This document shows positions 25,392-33,889 of a stretch of DNA of 64,000 nt, piece by piece (within the stretch, counting starts at the first letter, position 1; every line of letters starts with the position of its first letter). The notes beneath the pieces are model-generated. The model was not told where the DNA came from. It worked only from the letters and a program-made list of their open reading frames with translations, and did not search any database. The DNA lies in NCBI GenBank assembly GCA_015058955.1, contig SVBJ01000005.1, forward strand, positions 1 through 64,000, in the 5' to 3' direction. This DNA comes from Erysipelotrichaceae bacterium (lineage in GTDB: Bacteria > Bacillota_I > Bacilli_A > Erysipelotrichales > Erysipelotrichaceae). The translations under genes were made by a program, and so were the position numbers.

Positions 25392-25422
25392 AAAACCTGA
25401 AGGATGATTCCCTTCAGGTTTT
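25392..25422. terminator. Two-way terminator between degV and the convergent gene
   Basis: AAAACCTGAAGG (25392-25403) and CCTTCAGGTTTT (25411-25422) form a perfect 12-bp stem with A- and T-runs on either side, so it can stop transcription both ways. Confidence 0.88.
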
Positions 25423-25876
25423 ACTTTTTTCTTTTGAAGATAGAGGTTATTGATGACAGACCGGAATTTACCTTTTCACCCCGGTAATTGAGCTGTCTGA
25501 CACGGGATTCCTTATCAGGCATCAGGTCACGCAATGTGTTATAGCATTTTACCAGCTGGAAGGTATTCCGGGTTATTCTTTCCCCATAGTTCATGGTGAA
25601 GATGGCGCAGGAAGCGTTCTGATTGCTGTCACGGATGGTCCATTCATAGATGTCTTCCAATAACAGTTTTCTAGCCAGTTCCGGATCATTTTCGTCATAA
25701 ATGACCAGACAGTCATCATACATGTCCACTACCCTGCGGTCTTTGACCTTGGTCAGGGCAAAGAAGACGGCTGCCAGTATGACAAGACCGGTTATGATTG
25801 TCAGCACATGTCTGATAAGTATCAGTCCCAGGGCAATTGGAATTGCCAGATTGACGGCTGTGTTGTTCTTGTACAT
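25421..25876 (-). CDS. Membrane protein of unknown function, possibly the larger part of a split gene
   Basis: A 151-residue protein with two adjacent hydrophobic segments (~8-26 and 28-42) and a soluble cytoplasmic part (YDDCLVIYDENDPELARKLLLEDIYEW...) with a strand pattern like a small PH-type domain. I do not recognise a family. The ATG has no ribosome binding site. The reading frame upstream is open again after one TAA: a 23-codon frame with a ribosome binding site ends 12 bp before this ATG in the same frame. Either the gene has been split by a nonsense mutation or it is translated by re-initiation. Confidence 0.6.
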   Translation of the reverse strand: MYKNNTAVNLAIPIALGLILIRHVLTIITGLVILAAVFFALTKVKDRRVVDMYDDCLVIYDENDPELARKLLLEDIYEWTIRDSNQNASCAIFTMNYGERITRNTFQLVKCYNTLRDLMPDKESRVRQLNYRGEKVNSGLSSITSIFKRKK

Positions 25877-25888
25877 GATGGTTTTAAT

Positions 25889-25960
25889 TTAGTTTCCGCT
25901 GACGGTTATCTGACTTACCGGTACATAACCGCTGATTGAACTGCTGGTATTCTCTTCCAT
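25889..25960 (-). CDS. 23-residue upstream frame (in frame with the following membrane protein)
   Basis: Encodes MEENTSSSISGYVPVSQI and five more residues, with AGAGGA 8 nt before its ATG. It ends in TAA and is in the same frame as the 151-residue protein four sense codons later. It could be a coupled leader peptide or the true N-terminus cut off by a stop mutation. Confidence 0.35.
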   Translation of the reverse strand: MEENTSSSISGYVPVSQITVSGN

Positions 25961-26053
25961 GAACAGGTCCTCTTTTCAGTAATAATATATAGTCTGATCC
26001 TGAGAAAATGAAGTAAAACAGGCTGCTTTTTGGGTTTCGAAGACTGTATTTGT

Positions 26054-26074
26054 ACAAATGAGCATTATTAATGA
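26054..26074 (+). promoter_or_regulatory. Candidate DeoR-regulator operator, copy 1
   Basis: ACAAATGAGCATTATTAATG (first 20 of 21 bases) upstream of the PfkB gene. A copy differing at one of 21 positions lies at 28365-28385 beside the DeoR regulator gene. Confidence 0.5.
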
Positions 26075-26102
26075 TTGTTTCTTTTTGCATATGCGAAAAA
26101 GA

Positions 26103-26131
26103 TTGTGCGCGGTTTTTTCTCTATTTATACT
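26103..26131 (+). promoter_or_regulatory. Promoter of the PfkB-family kinase gene
   Basis: TTGTGC (26103-26108), a 17-bp spacer and TATACT (26126-26131). A small inverted repeat (TTATACT-ACA-AGTATAA) covers the -10 box and may be an operator. Confidence 0.55.
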
Positions 26132-26162
26132 ACAAGTATAAAAAATAAGAAAGCGGTTCCAT

Positions 26163-27080
26163 ATGATTTTTACAGTTACACTGAATCCATCCATAGACTA
26201 CTTCCTGAAGTTTGATAAGACTGTTCTTGATGATGTCAACAGAATCAATGAGAGCAGATTTGTTGCAGCCGGAAAGGGAATAAACTGTTCAAAGATGCTT
26301 GATGTTCTCGAAATCCCTTCAGAGACAGTTTACTTTGCAGGAGGAAGAACGGGAGACTTCATCAATGAATCGCTTAAACCATATCAGTATTTAACTGCCC
26401 ACCCAATCGCAATTGAGGGACTGACCAGAATTAACGTAAAGGTTTACGGCAGTGTGGATTACGCTTTCAATCCGACCGGACCGCTGATTGAAGAAAAACG
26501 GAAACAGGAACTGCTGGATTACCTGGGTAAACTGAACAGTAAAGATGTGGTAATCATTTCCGGAAGTCTTCCTAGAGGTGTTGACAGGGAATATGTCAAG
26601 ATCATGTGCCGTCTGATTTCTGAAAGAGACGCAAAAAGTGTTCTGGATGTTCCTAACTTCAAGGTTAAGGATTTTGAAGGATTGGATGTCTATCTGATCA
26701 AACCTAATGAAGATGAACTTAAATACATGGTTGATGAGGAAAACATCAGCGAAGATAACTACAAAGATTATCTGAAGAAAATCAGAGGAGCAGGAGTAAG
26801 AAACATCCTGCTGTCAATGGGTAAACACGGTGCGTTATATTGCGGTGATCACGGAATATACCACGTTGATACCCCTAAGGTAACATTGGTCAAGAGCATT
26901 GGAGCCGGTGACTCGATGCTTGGAACATTTGTCGCAACGATCCTGCGGACAAATGACATAGAAAACAGCTTACGTCTGGCCTCTGCAGCCAGTACCTCAA
27001 TGGTCTGCTGTGATGGAATGCCAAGTGCAGACATGATCAGTGAAATGACTAAGAGAATTGCAGTGACCAGGATTGAATGA
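26163..27080 (+). CDS. PfkB-family sugar kinase (1-phosphofructokinase / tagatose-6-phosphate kinase type)
   Basis: A 305-residue ribokinase-fold enzyme that phosphorylates a sugar phosphate. The opening MIFTVTLNPSIDYFLKF and the GKGINCSKML loop are those of FruK/LacC-type kinases. The catalytic and anion-hole motif is GAGDSMLG (~247-254). Products would be fructose-1,6- or tagatose-1,6-bisphosphate. There is no strong ribosome binding site (AAGCGG only). Neighbouring kinase, DeoR regulator and shared operator-like motif suggest one sugar-phosphate regulon. The frame stays open for 60 codons after the TGA stop (see the fragment next). Confidence 0.88.
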   Translation: MIFTVTLNPSIDYFLKFDKTVLDDVNRINESRFVAAGKGINCSKMLDVLEIPSETVYFAGGRTGDFINESLKPYQYLTAHPIAIEGLTRINVKVYGSVDYAFNPTGPLIEEKRKQELLDYLGKLNSKDVVIISGSLPRGVDREYVKIMCRLISERDAKSVLDVPNFKVKDFEGLDVYLIKPNEDELKYMVDEENISEDNYKDYLKKIRGAGVRNILLSMGKHGALYCGDHGIYHVDTPKVTLVKSIGAGDSMLGTFVATILRTNDIENSLRLASAASTSMVCCDGMPSADMISEMTKRIAVTRIE

Positions 27081-27263
27081 TGGGGCATCAAGGCAGCATC
27101 GAAGAAACCACACTGCATTCTGTGGGGTTATGTCGGTGCCTGTGACCTGGGATACATGGTTGATGAAGAGGCGTATCAGCTGGAATGCCAGGAAACCAAT
27201 ACCACGATATACCCTTGCGGAGTGCCGGAAGAATACCGAGACTTCATCATTTCAAATCTATAG
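27081..27263 (+). pseudogene. Possible coding remnant in frame after the kinase stop
   Basis: Directly after the TGA of the PfkB gene the same frame stays open for 60 codons to TAG. The translation contains HCILWGYVGACDLGYMVDEE and later YPCGVPEEYRDFIISNL, which looks like genuine protein with normal codon use. It has no own start with a ribosome binding site; the only ATG is at 27156. It may be the 3' end of a decayed gene or a former C-terminal extension. I do not recognise it. Confidence 0.35.
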
Positions 27264-27270
27264 AAGAAAG

Positions 27271-27295
27271 AAGAGCGGTTACAACTGCTCTTTTC
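27271..27295 (+). terminator. Terminator after the PfkB region
   Basis: AAGAGCGGT (27271-27279), loop TACA, ACTGCTCTT (27284-27292), then T. Confidence 0.7.
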
Positions 27296-27303
27296 TGTGC
27301 ATG

Positions 27304-27327
27304 AAAAAACAGCTGCAGGGCAGCTGT
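27304..27327 (-). terminator. Terminator of the reverse-strand kinase gene
   Basis: On the minus strand ACAGCTGC pairs with GCAGCTGT, followed by a run of T (A at 27304-27308 on +). Confidence 0.75.
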
Positions 27328-27332
27328 CTGTC

Positions 27333-28082
27333 TTATAATTCTACGTGGCTTGTTATGGATGTAATGGTGCTGCCGTCCAGGACAACATCAATGTCCGGTT
27401 CATAGTGGTGATTCATTACGGTTATCACGTTTCGTCTGTCCGATGTTTCGTAATGAGTAACGGCCTCGCTGTCACTGGATCCGCCCATTTTCTTGCGGTT
27501 GATCAGACGCTCAGCGAGCTTGGATACATCGTTGTGGATAAACAGACTCAGATCACAGTAATTGTGAATATCCTTCCAGTTTCCCTGGTTGTAGAGAAGA
27601 TAATTACCTTCGATCAGGACAATGTCACGGTCAATGGTTATCACATCATCAACGGAATCATGGATCTGACGGCTGTAGAGCGGCCAGGTAATGTTTCCGG
27701 ATCTGATTATCCTAAGCTTGTTGCGCAGAGCATCAACATTGAAACTTTCCGGACAGCCTTTGTAAATGGCTAAAGGCTGTGTCTTGCCGTCAATCTCTAT
27801 GGTCATGTCATTTATGACGTTCTTCTTGTACATGAAGCCGTCAATGCCGGCAGCCTGAAGCGGAATCAGCTCTTCGCTGTTTTCGGAAAGATACTGCAGG
27901 AAATAGGACAGGGTAGTCTTGCCGCATCCCGGAGGAGCAGCCAGAAAGACGATAAGCTTGTCCTTTCTGTTTTCCTTAATTCTGGTAAGCAGTCGCAGTA
28001 AAGGAAGATAGAAGCCTTCTATGTCCTGTTCTTCAAATGTTGCGGCTACTTCAAGCCCGTTAACGGATAAGTTGTACTCCAT
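27333..28082 (-). CDS. P-loop nucleoside/sugar kinase, uridine kinase-like
   Basis: A 249-residue cytoplasmic kinase of the phosphoribulokinase/uridine kinase/pantothenate kinase group. Walker A is APPGCGKTT (~49-57), a substrate-binding Asp lies in AAGIDGFMY, and DIVLIEGNYLLYN is the Walker B-like strand. The C-terminal LINRKKMGGSSDSEAVTHYETSD region forms the lid. Relatives such as YggC and fructose-type kinases have no firm substrate. The ATG overlaps the stop of the upstream 60-residue gene (TAATG), so translation is coupled. It is read away from the DeoR gene and probably shares its transcript. Confidence 0.82.
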   Translation of the reverse strand: MEYNLSVNGLEVAATFEEQDIEGFYLPLLRLLTRIKENRKDKLIVFLAAPPGCGKTTLSYFLQYLSENSEELIPLQAAGIDGFMYKKNVINDMTIEIDGKTQPLAIYKGCPESFNVDALRNKLRIIRSGNITWPLYSRQIHDSVDDVITIDRDIVLIEGNYLLYNQGNWKDIHNYCDLSLFIHNDVSKLAERLINRKKMGGSSDSEAVTHYETSDRRNVITVMNHHYEPDIDVVLDGSTITSITSHVEL

Positions 28083-28264
28083 TATTCGTCATCCTCAGAA
28101 GTGTTGGCGCTCTGATAAGAGTTGACGTAGATGATGCTGGAAGAACATTCGGCAATGCAGCTGTGAATGTCTTCTTCCGTGAGGTAATTATCCTGAGGTT
28201 TCAGCAGAACAGCCAGGCCTTCAGCCAGATCGCTGTGAGTTACTATGAGAACTTTTCTTTTCAT
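28082..28264 (-). CDS. 60-residue protein resembling the N-terminus of PTS EIIA(Man)
   Basis: The protein starts MKRKVLIVTHSDLAEGLAVLL, which closely resembles the first strand, active-site histidine (His10) and helix of mannose-family EIIA domains. A whole EIIA(Man) has about 130-150 residues, so this is either a truncated remnant or a small derived protein. The short acidic C-terminus (NTSEDDE) is well formed, with no sign of a frameshift right at the end. ATG 28264 follows GGGAAG; a longer upstream start is not supported. It is coupled to the downstream P-loop kinase by TAATG. Confidence 0.6.
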   Translation of the reverse strand: MKRKVLIVTHSDLAEGLAVLLKPQDNYLTEEDIHSCIAECSSSIIYVNSYQSANTSEDDE

Positions 28265-28298
28265 TTTTATACTTCCCGTTAGCTTTATAAGTAAATGA

Positions 28299-28337
28299 AA
28301 ACACTTATTGCGCAAAATATCAATGCAATAAGCGTTT
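28299..28337. promoter_or_regulatory. Inverted repeat upstream of the EIIA-like gene
   Basis: AAACACTTATTGC (28299-28311) and GCAATAAGCGTTT (28325-28337) match at 12 of 13 positions around a 13-bp spacer. It lies in the promoter region of the reverse-strand kinase unit and is a likely operator. Confidence 0.5.
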
Positions 28338-28364
28338 CGACAGAATATCGGTCAGCGTTTTTTG

Positions 28365-28385
28365 ACAAATGAGCATTATTGATGA
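28365..28385 (+). promoter_or_regulatory. Candidate DeoR-regulator operator, copy 2
   Basis: ACAAATGAGCATTATTGATG plus one base, matching the site at 26054-26074 at 20 of 21 positions. It lies just after the DeoR gene and upstream of the kinase unit. Confidence 0.5.
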
Positions 28386-28392
28386 ACAAATG

Positions 28393-29148
28393 CTACAGAA
28401 TTGTCATTTTGTCAGTTTCAATTATTGAAGGAATCGGTTTCCCCACATAGTTGGAATATGAATCGGTAATGATGGTAACTTCATCAAGACTGGCATAACT
28501 GCATGGGTAGGTTACGTTGAACTTGGTATTATCGGAAAGCACGTAGGCTTTCTTACTGTGAGTGATGACAGCTCGTTTTACTTCAGCTTCATATTCGTTG
28601 GTAGTGGTAACACCCATCTGTTCATGGATGCCGTTGGAGCCGATGAAGCAGACATCAAAATAATACTGTGAGATCCGCTGGGCTGTCTTGATTCCGGTAA
28701 TGGCCATGGTGCTTGGTCTGACATGTCCTCCCGGAACAATGGTATTTATGCCCAGAGAAACCAATTTGTTTATGTGAGGAATGCCTACGGTACAGACGGT
28801 TATGTTCTTGGCAGTAATGTAGCTCAGCATTTCATAGGTGGCGCTGCCGGCATCAATGTAGACAAGCTGGTTGTCCCTGATCAGGGAAGCAGCATAACGG
28901 CCTACCATCTGCTTGGCACGGGCATTGGTCTCTGACTTAAGCATCATAGGAGGTTCTGACAGTCTGGTGGTGTTATATCTGGCACCGCCATGGAAACGGG
29001 TGATTATGGAGTTTTCCTCCATTTCCAGAAGGTCTCTTCTGATGGTTGCCAGAGAAGTATTGAACTCTTCAGCCAGTTCTTCAACTGTGACTTCCCTTTT
29101 GATCTTGATTATGTTGAGTATTTCGTTCCATCTGTCCTGTTTTTTCAT
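28393..29148 (-). CDS. DeoR/GlpR family transcriptional regulator
   Basis: A 251-residue regulator. The N-terminal HTH (VTVEELAEEFNTSLATIRRDLLEMEENSIITRFHGGA) is the DeoR signature with the conserved RRDL and HGGA ends. The C-terminal domain (LVYIDAGSATYEML..., VVPGGHVRPS, FIGSNGI) binds a phosphorylated sugar in this family. GAGGT lies before the ATG. Two copies of a 21-bp motif near the PfkB and kinase genes suggest its targets. Usually such regulators repress sugar PTS or kinase genes. Confidence 0.9.
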   Translation of the reverse strand: MKKQDRWNEILNIIKIKREVTVEELAEEFNTSLATIRRDLLEMEENSIITRFHGGARYNTTRLSEPPMMLKSETNARAKQMVGRYAASLIRDNQLVYIDAGSATYEMLSYITAKNITVCTVGIPHINKLVSLGINTIVPGGHVRPSTMAITGIKTAQRISQYYFDVCFIGSNGIHEQMGVTTTNEYEAEVKRAVITHSKKAYVLSDNTKFNVTYPCSYASLDEVTIITDSYSNYVGKPIPSIIETDKMTIL

Positions 29149-29203
29149 GTGGTATACCTCTTGATATCATTATATCATTTATCATTGATTCATTATGCTA
29201 CAT

Positions 29204-30214
29204 TCATGAAGCGGTGGATTCACGCTGAACCAGACTGCAGCTCAGAACGGTTGTTTTCTCAGCAGGCTTGTTTCTGATCAGGTTCATCAGCACTTCTGAA
29301 GATATTTTTCCTAATGATGAAGGACTTCTTTCGACAGTTGACAGAGTCGGGGTGGAGATCCTTGACTGGAACTGATTGTCGAAACCGTAAACCTTGATGT
29401 CTTCCGGAACACGCAGTCCCCGGCGCCTGACGCCTTCCATGGCACCGATAGCCTGATTGTCACTGGTACAGACGATGCCGTCAACCTTATTTCCCCGGGA
29501 GATGTAGTTGTAGATAGACGTTTCGCTGTGGACAATTGATGGCCCGCTTTCCAGCTGGATAATGCTTTTACGGGAAGCCGGCAGTCCGTGGTCGTGCATG
29601 GCTTCCAGATAGCCTTCGGAACGGTTGGTTGAAACATAGGTTGCCAGGAAGGATGAAATGAATATTATGTTACGGCATCCTTTTTCGATCAGAGATGTGG
29701 TAGCCTGATAAATGCCGTTTTTGGAATCTGAGGTTACGACAGGAAGGTCCATGTCGTTTTCAGGAATTCTGTCGAGCAGGACGATCGGAATGTTTCGGGA
29801 AATTACATCCTTTTCAATCCTTTTCTGGCAGGAAATGACGATGATGCCGTCTACTCTCATGGAATCAAGACGGCGGAAATATCTTCTTTCCTTCTGAGGA
29901 TCATTATCGGTATTGCAGATGAACAGGGAATAATCGTAGTAATCAAAGAACTGTTCAATGGTTACGGCAATTGATGAAAAGAAGTCATTGTTGATGTTTG
30001 GTATGATCAGTCCAACCGTGTGGGATGCCGAGGATTTCAGTGATCTGGCATTGTTGTTGGACACATAACCGTACTGTTCTATGACTTTCATGACCTTTTC
30101 TTCGGTTTCCTTAGAAAAGCGTCCGCTCTTGTTTATGACATGTGAAACAGTTGCCGTGGAGACTCCGGCAAGTCTGGCAACATCAATAATTGACAACATT
30201 TTTCTGTTTTCCAT
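29204..30214 (-). CDS. LacI family regulator of the divergent PTS operon
   Basis: A 336-residue repressor with an N-terminal HTH and hinge (SIIDVARLAGVSTATVSHVINKSGRFS, ~8-60) and a periplasmic-binding-protein-like effector domain. It is divergent from the PTS operon, and two LacI-type palindromes lie between, so it most likely controls that operon and itself. The -10 element TGCTATAAT on the minus strand ends 6 nt before the ATG at 30214, leaving no ribosome binding site; the mRNA is probably leaderless. An internal ATG (MLSII) preceded by GGAAAA is the alternative start. Confidence 0.9.
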   Translation of the reverse strand: MENRKMLSIIDVARLAGVSTATVSHVINKSGRFSKETEEKVMKVIEQYGYVSNNNARSLKSSASHTVGLIIPNINNDFFSSIAVTIEQFFDYYDYSLFICNTDNDPQKERRYFRRLDSMRVDGIIVISCQKRIEKDVISRNIPIVLLDRIPENDMDLPVVTSDSKNGIYQATTSLIEKGCRNIIFISSFLATYVSTNRSEGYLEAMHDHGLPASRKSIIQLESGPSIVHSETSIYNYISRGNKVDGIVCTSDNQAIGAMEGVRRRGLRVPEDIKVYGFDNQFQSRISTPTLSTVERSPSSLGKISSEVLMNLIRNKPAEKTTVLSCSLVQRESTAS

Positions 30215-30220
30215 GCCTGT

Positions 30221-30229
30221 ATTATAGCA
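30221..30229 (-). promoter_or_regulatory. Extended -10 promoter of the LacI regulator gene
   Basis: On the minus strand TGCTATAAT, ending 6 nt before the ATG; the predicted start of transcription is the start codon itself. Confidence 0.65.
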
Positions 30230-30258
30230 TAAAAATGGTTAAATGAATGGTTAAATGA

Positions 30259-30270
30259 TTAAACGTTTAA
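30259..30270. promoter_or_regulatory. LacI-type operator O1
   Basis: Perfect 12-bp palindrome TTAAACGTTTAA with the central CG typical of LacI-family sites, between the divergent promoters. Confidence 0.7.
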
Positions 30271-30288
30271 CTTTTTTGTAATAATCTA

Positions 30289-30317
30289 TTGAATGGGAAT
30301 TATTGAAATGATATATT
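30289..30317 (+). promoter_or_regulatory. Promoter of the PTS operon
   Basis: TTGAAT (30289-30294), a 17-bp spacer and TATATT (30312-30317). Confidence 0.7.
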
Positions 30318-30324
30318 CAAGGTG

Positions 30325-30340
30325 GGTTAAACGTATAACC
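30325..30340. promoter_or_regulatory. LacI-type operator O2
   Basis: GGTTAAACGTATAACC, a near-perfect 16-bp palindrome around CG. It lies at the expected transcription start, so a bound repressor would block initiation or elongation. Confidence 0.75.
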
Positions 30341-30354
30341 AACAAGGAGGATAA

Positions 30355-31725
<1,371 letters not shown>

Positions 31726-31737
31726 TCACAGTTGAAA

Positions 31738-31776
31738 TTAAAGCCGGTAGTACAAAAGAGTATTTACCGGCTTTAA
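31738..31776 (+). terminator. Strong hairpin between the PTS gene and the enzyme genes
   Basis: TTAAAGCCGGTA (31738-31749) and TACCGGCTTTAA (31765-31776) form a perfect 12-bp stem with a 15-nt loop but only a three-T tail. It could be a partial terminator or an mRNA-stabilising hairpin that sets different expression for the PTS and the downstream enzymes. Confidence 0.5.
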
Positions 31777-31806
31777 ACTGTTATAATTAAAACGGAGGTA
31801 TATAGT

Positions 31807-32742
31807 ATGTCAAACGTCATTCGCCTTATCAGTGCAACAAAATCTGATTTTCAGAAAATGAGTGCGATGGAACTCAAGGAATCCATATATAAATCTGAAT
31901 CCAGAACGATCATGGGTCAGCATCTGCTTTTTGCCGGTCCGGGTGTCGTCAGAGGAGTAACAAATTCGGAGCTTATGTTTGCCTGGGGTGCAGACATGGT
32001 CATGCTGAATACCATTGACCTTGATAACCTTGATAATAATCCTGGATTATGCGGATTATCCTTAAAAGAGCTCAAGGAAAGATGCAACCGTCCTATCGGT
32101 ATTTATCTTGGCTGTCCTAAGGCCGGTTCAGAAGACGGCGGCAAGAAAGCCCTGTACAGAAGAGAAGGCATGGTTGCAACCAGAGAACATATTCTTAAAT
32201 GTAAGGAGATTGGCGCTGATTTCATAGTATTGGGCGGCAATCCGGGTTCAGGAACGTCATTAACAGATGTTATTGAAGCTACCAGGCTGGCTAAATCACT
32301 GCTGGGCGATGACATGATCATCATGGCCGGCAAGTGGGAGGATGGCATAACTGAAAAAGTACTGGGTGATCCAACTGCTGATTATGATACAAAGGACATA
32401 GTCCGTCAGCTGATTGATGCCGGGGCAGACTGCATTGACCTGCCTTGTCCTGGTTCAAGAGGCGGCATAACAGTTGAAGACATCCGTACTCTGGTACAGT
32501 TTGTACATCAGTATAAGCCTGGTACCCTGACGATGTGTTTTCTGGATTCATCAGTGGAATGCGCTGATGAAGAAACCATCAGACAGATCGCCATTCTGAT
32601 GAAGCAGACCGGAGCTGACATTCACGCTATCGGTGACGGCGGCTTTGGCGGCTGCACCTGGCCAAAGAACATCTATCAGCTTTCTGTATCAATCAAAGGC
32701 GAACATTATACCTGGTTCAGAATGGCCAGTGTAAATAAGTAA
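31807..32742 (+). CDS. TIM-barrel protein of unknown function from sugar-PTS operons (DUF7916-like)
   Basis: A 311-residue cytoplasmic protein with the alternating strand/helix pattern of a TIM barrel. Visible blocks are GQHLLFAGPGVVRG, GADMVMLNTIDLD, IGIYLGCPKAG, GADFIVLGGNPGSGTS, AGADCIDLPCPGSRGG, and AIGDGGFGGCTWP. I recall proteins of this type, sometimes called DUF7916, beside rpe/rpiB genes in PTS operons of other Bacillota, but no activity is established. The glycine-rich loops suggest a phosphosugar ligand. CGGAGG precedes the ATG. Its invariable company makes a sugar-phosphate step, or a proofreading or side-product role, plausible. Confidence 0.65.
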   Translation: MSNVIRLISATKSDFQKMSAMELKESIYKSESRTIMGQHLLFAGPGVVRGVTNSELMFAWGADMVMLNTIDLDNLDNNPGLCGLSLKELKERCNRPIGIYLGCPKAGSEDGGKKALYRREGMVATREHILKCKEIGADFIVLGGNPGSGTSLTDVIEATRLAKSLLGDDMIIMAGKWEDGITEKVLGDPTADYDTKDIVRQLIDAGADCIDLPCPGSRGGITVEDIRTLVQFVHQYKPGTLTMCFLDSSVECADEETIRQIAILMKQTGADIHAIGDGGFGGCTWPKNIYQLSVSIKGEHYTWFRMASVNK

Positions 32743-32767
32743 AACTACTGGAAAGGAACAGATAAAC

Positions 32768-33232
32768 ATGAAACTGGCAATCGGAAATGACCACGTAGCA
32801 GTGGAAATGAAAAAGGAAATCAAGGAGTATCTCGAAGAAAAGGGATATGAAGTAATAAATGTCGGAACGGATTCAAACGAAAGATTCAACTATCCGGTTT
32901 CCGGTTACAAGGTAGCCAGAATGGTAGCTGACGGTGAAGTTGACGGCGGTATCCTGATCTGCGGAACAGGTGTAGGCATCTCTCTGTCAGCCAATAAGGT
33001 ACATGGCATCAGAGCCTGTGTATGTTCTGATCCATATACTGCCAAACTGTCAAAGCAACATAACAACACCAACATCATCGCCTTCGGGGCCAGAGTGATC
33101 GGCATTGAAACAGCGAAGATGATCGTTGATGAATGGCTGAATGCCAGATATGAAGGCGGCAGACACCAGATCAGAATTGATCAGATAAGGGAAATTGAAG
33201 AAACACAGCACTTAAAGGCTGCGGAGGAATAA
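32768..33232 (+). CDS. rpiB: RpiB/LacAB-family sugar-phosphate isomerase (ribose-5-P or allose-6-P)
   Basis: A 154-residue isomerase with the RpiB fold. The base Cys65 lies in GILICGTGVG and the ring-opening partner region in DHVA (residues 8-11) and KLSKQHNNTN. E. coli RpiB (AlsI) also isomerises allose-6-phosphate to allulose-6-phosphate. GAAAGGAAC precedes the ATG. With an AlsE-like epimerase next to it and a PTS upstream, the allose route is more likely than a pentose role, but sequence alone cannot separate the two. Confidence 0.88.
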   Translation: MKLAIGNDHVAVEMKKEIKEYLEEKGYEVINVGTDSNERFNYPVSGYKVARMVADGEVDGGILICGTGVGISLSANKVHGIRACVCSDPYTAKLSKQHNNTNIIAFGARVIGIETAKMIVDEWLNARYEGGRHQIRIDQIREIEETQHLKAAEE

Positions 33233-33234
33233 TT

Positions 33235-33888
33235 ATGAATGAACGACTGTTATGTCCGTCAATGATGTGTGCTAACTATGGGCATCTGGCTGATGAAGTC
33301 AGAGCGCTGGATGATGCCGGTGCAGACATCTTCCATTGCGACATCATGGACGGTACATTCGTACCAAACTTTACCATGGGCGTCATGGACGTTGAAACCA
33401 TCAGAAGATATACCGATAAGCTGGTAGACTGCCATCTGATGATCGAGAACCCGGCCAATAAGGTCGACTGGTTCATCAAGGCCGGAGCAAACATCATCTA
33501 CATTCACCCTGAAAGTGAAAGATATGTTGTCAAGACACTGGCTCACATCAAGGAAATGGGAGCTTATGCAGGAATCGCGGTAAATCCTGATACCAGCGTA
33601 TCTAGCATCAGTGAGATACTGAATCTGTGTGACTATGTAATGGTCATGACTGTCAACCCTGGCTTTGCCGGGCAGGCCTTCATTGACTTTACCAAGAAGA
33701 AGATCAAGCAGCTGGTGGAACTGAAGGAAGAATACGGCTTCAAGATCATGATCGACGGTCACTGCACACCGCAGGTAATTGAAGATCTCAGTAATCTGGG
33801 AGCTGACGGCTTCATCCTTGGTTCTTCCGCCCTGTTCCGCAAGGGCAGGACCTATAAGGAAATCATCAGGGAATTAAGAGGTGAGTAA
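33235..33888 (+). CDS. rpe: Ribulose-/allulose-phosphate 3-epimerase
   Basis: A 217-residue TIM-barrel epimerase of the Rpe family. Metal and catalytic residues lie in HCDIMDGTFVPN, DCHLMIENP, IYIHPES and MIDGHCTP. The VMTVNPGFAGQAFI segment has the T and FAGQ form I associate with the allulose-6-phosphate epimerase AlsE, where housekeeping Rpe has SVNPGFGGQ. AlsE turns allulose-6-P into fructose-6-P. It starts 2 bp after rpiB, and the next gene begins at its stop codon. The symbol rpe is used for the family; alsE may be the better functional name. Confidence 0.85.
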   Translation: MNERLLCPSMMCANYGHLADEVRALDDAGADIFHCDIMDGTFVPNFTMGVMDVETIRRYTDKLVDCHLMIENPANKVDWFIKAGANIIYIHPESERYVVKTLAHIKEMGAYAGIAVNPDTSVSSISEILNLCDYVMVMTVNPGFAGQAFIDFTKKKIKQLVELKEEYGFKIMIDGHCTPQVIEDLSNLGADGFILGSSALFRKGRTYKEIIRELRGE

Positions 33889-33889
33889 G

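Noticed and set aside
27078-27080. TGA after the PfkB kinase read as selenocysteine
   Set aside because: The kinase is full length at this TGA and no SECIS-like stem-loop with conserved features is apparent just after it. A remnant or stop is simpler.
27073-27405. 110-codon + strand frame after the PfkB gene
   Set aside because: It runs through two terminator hairpins and into the convergent kinase gene. The protein-like reading in this stretch is in a different frame.
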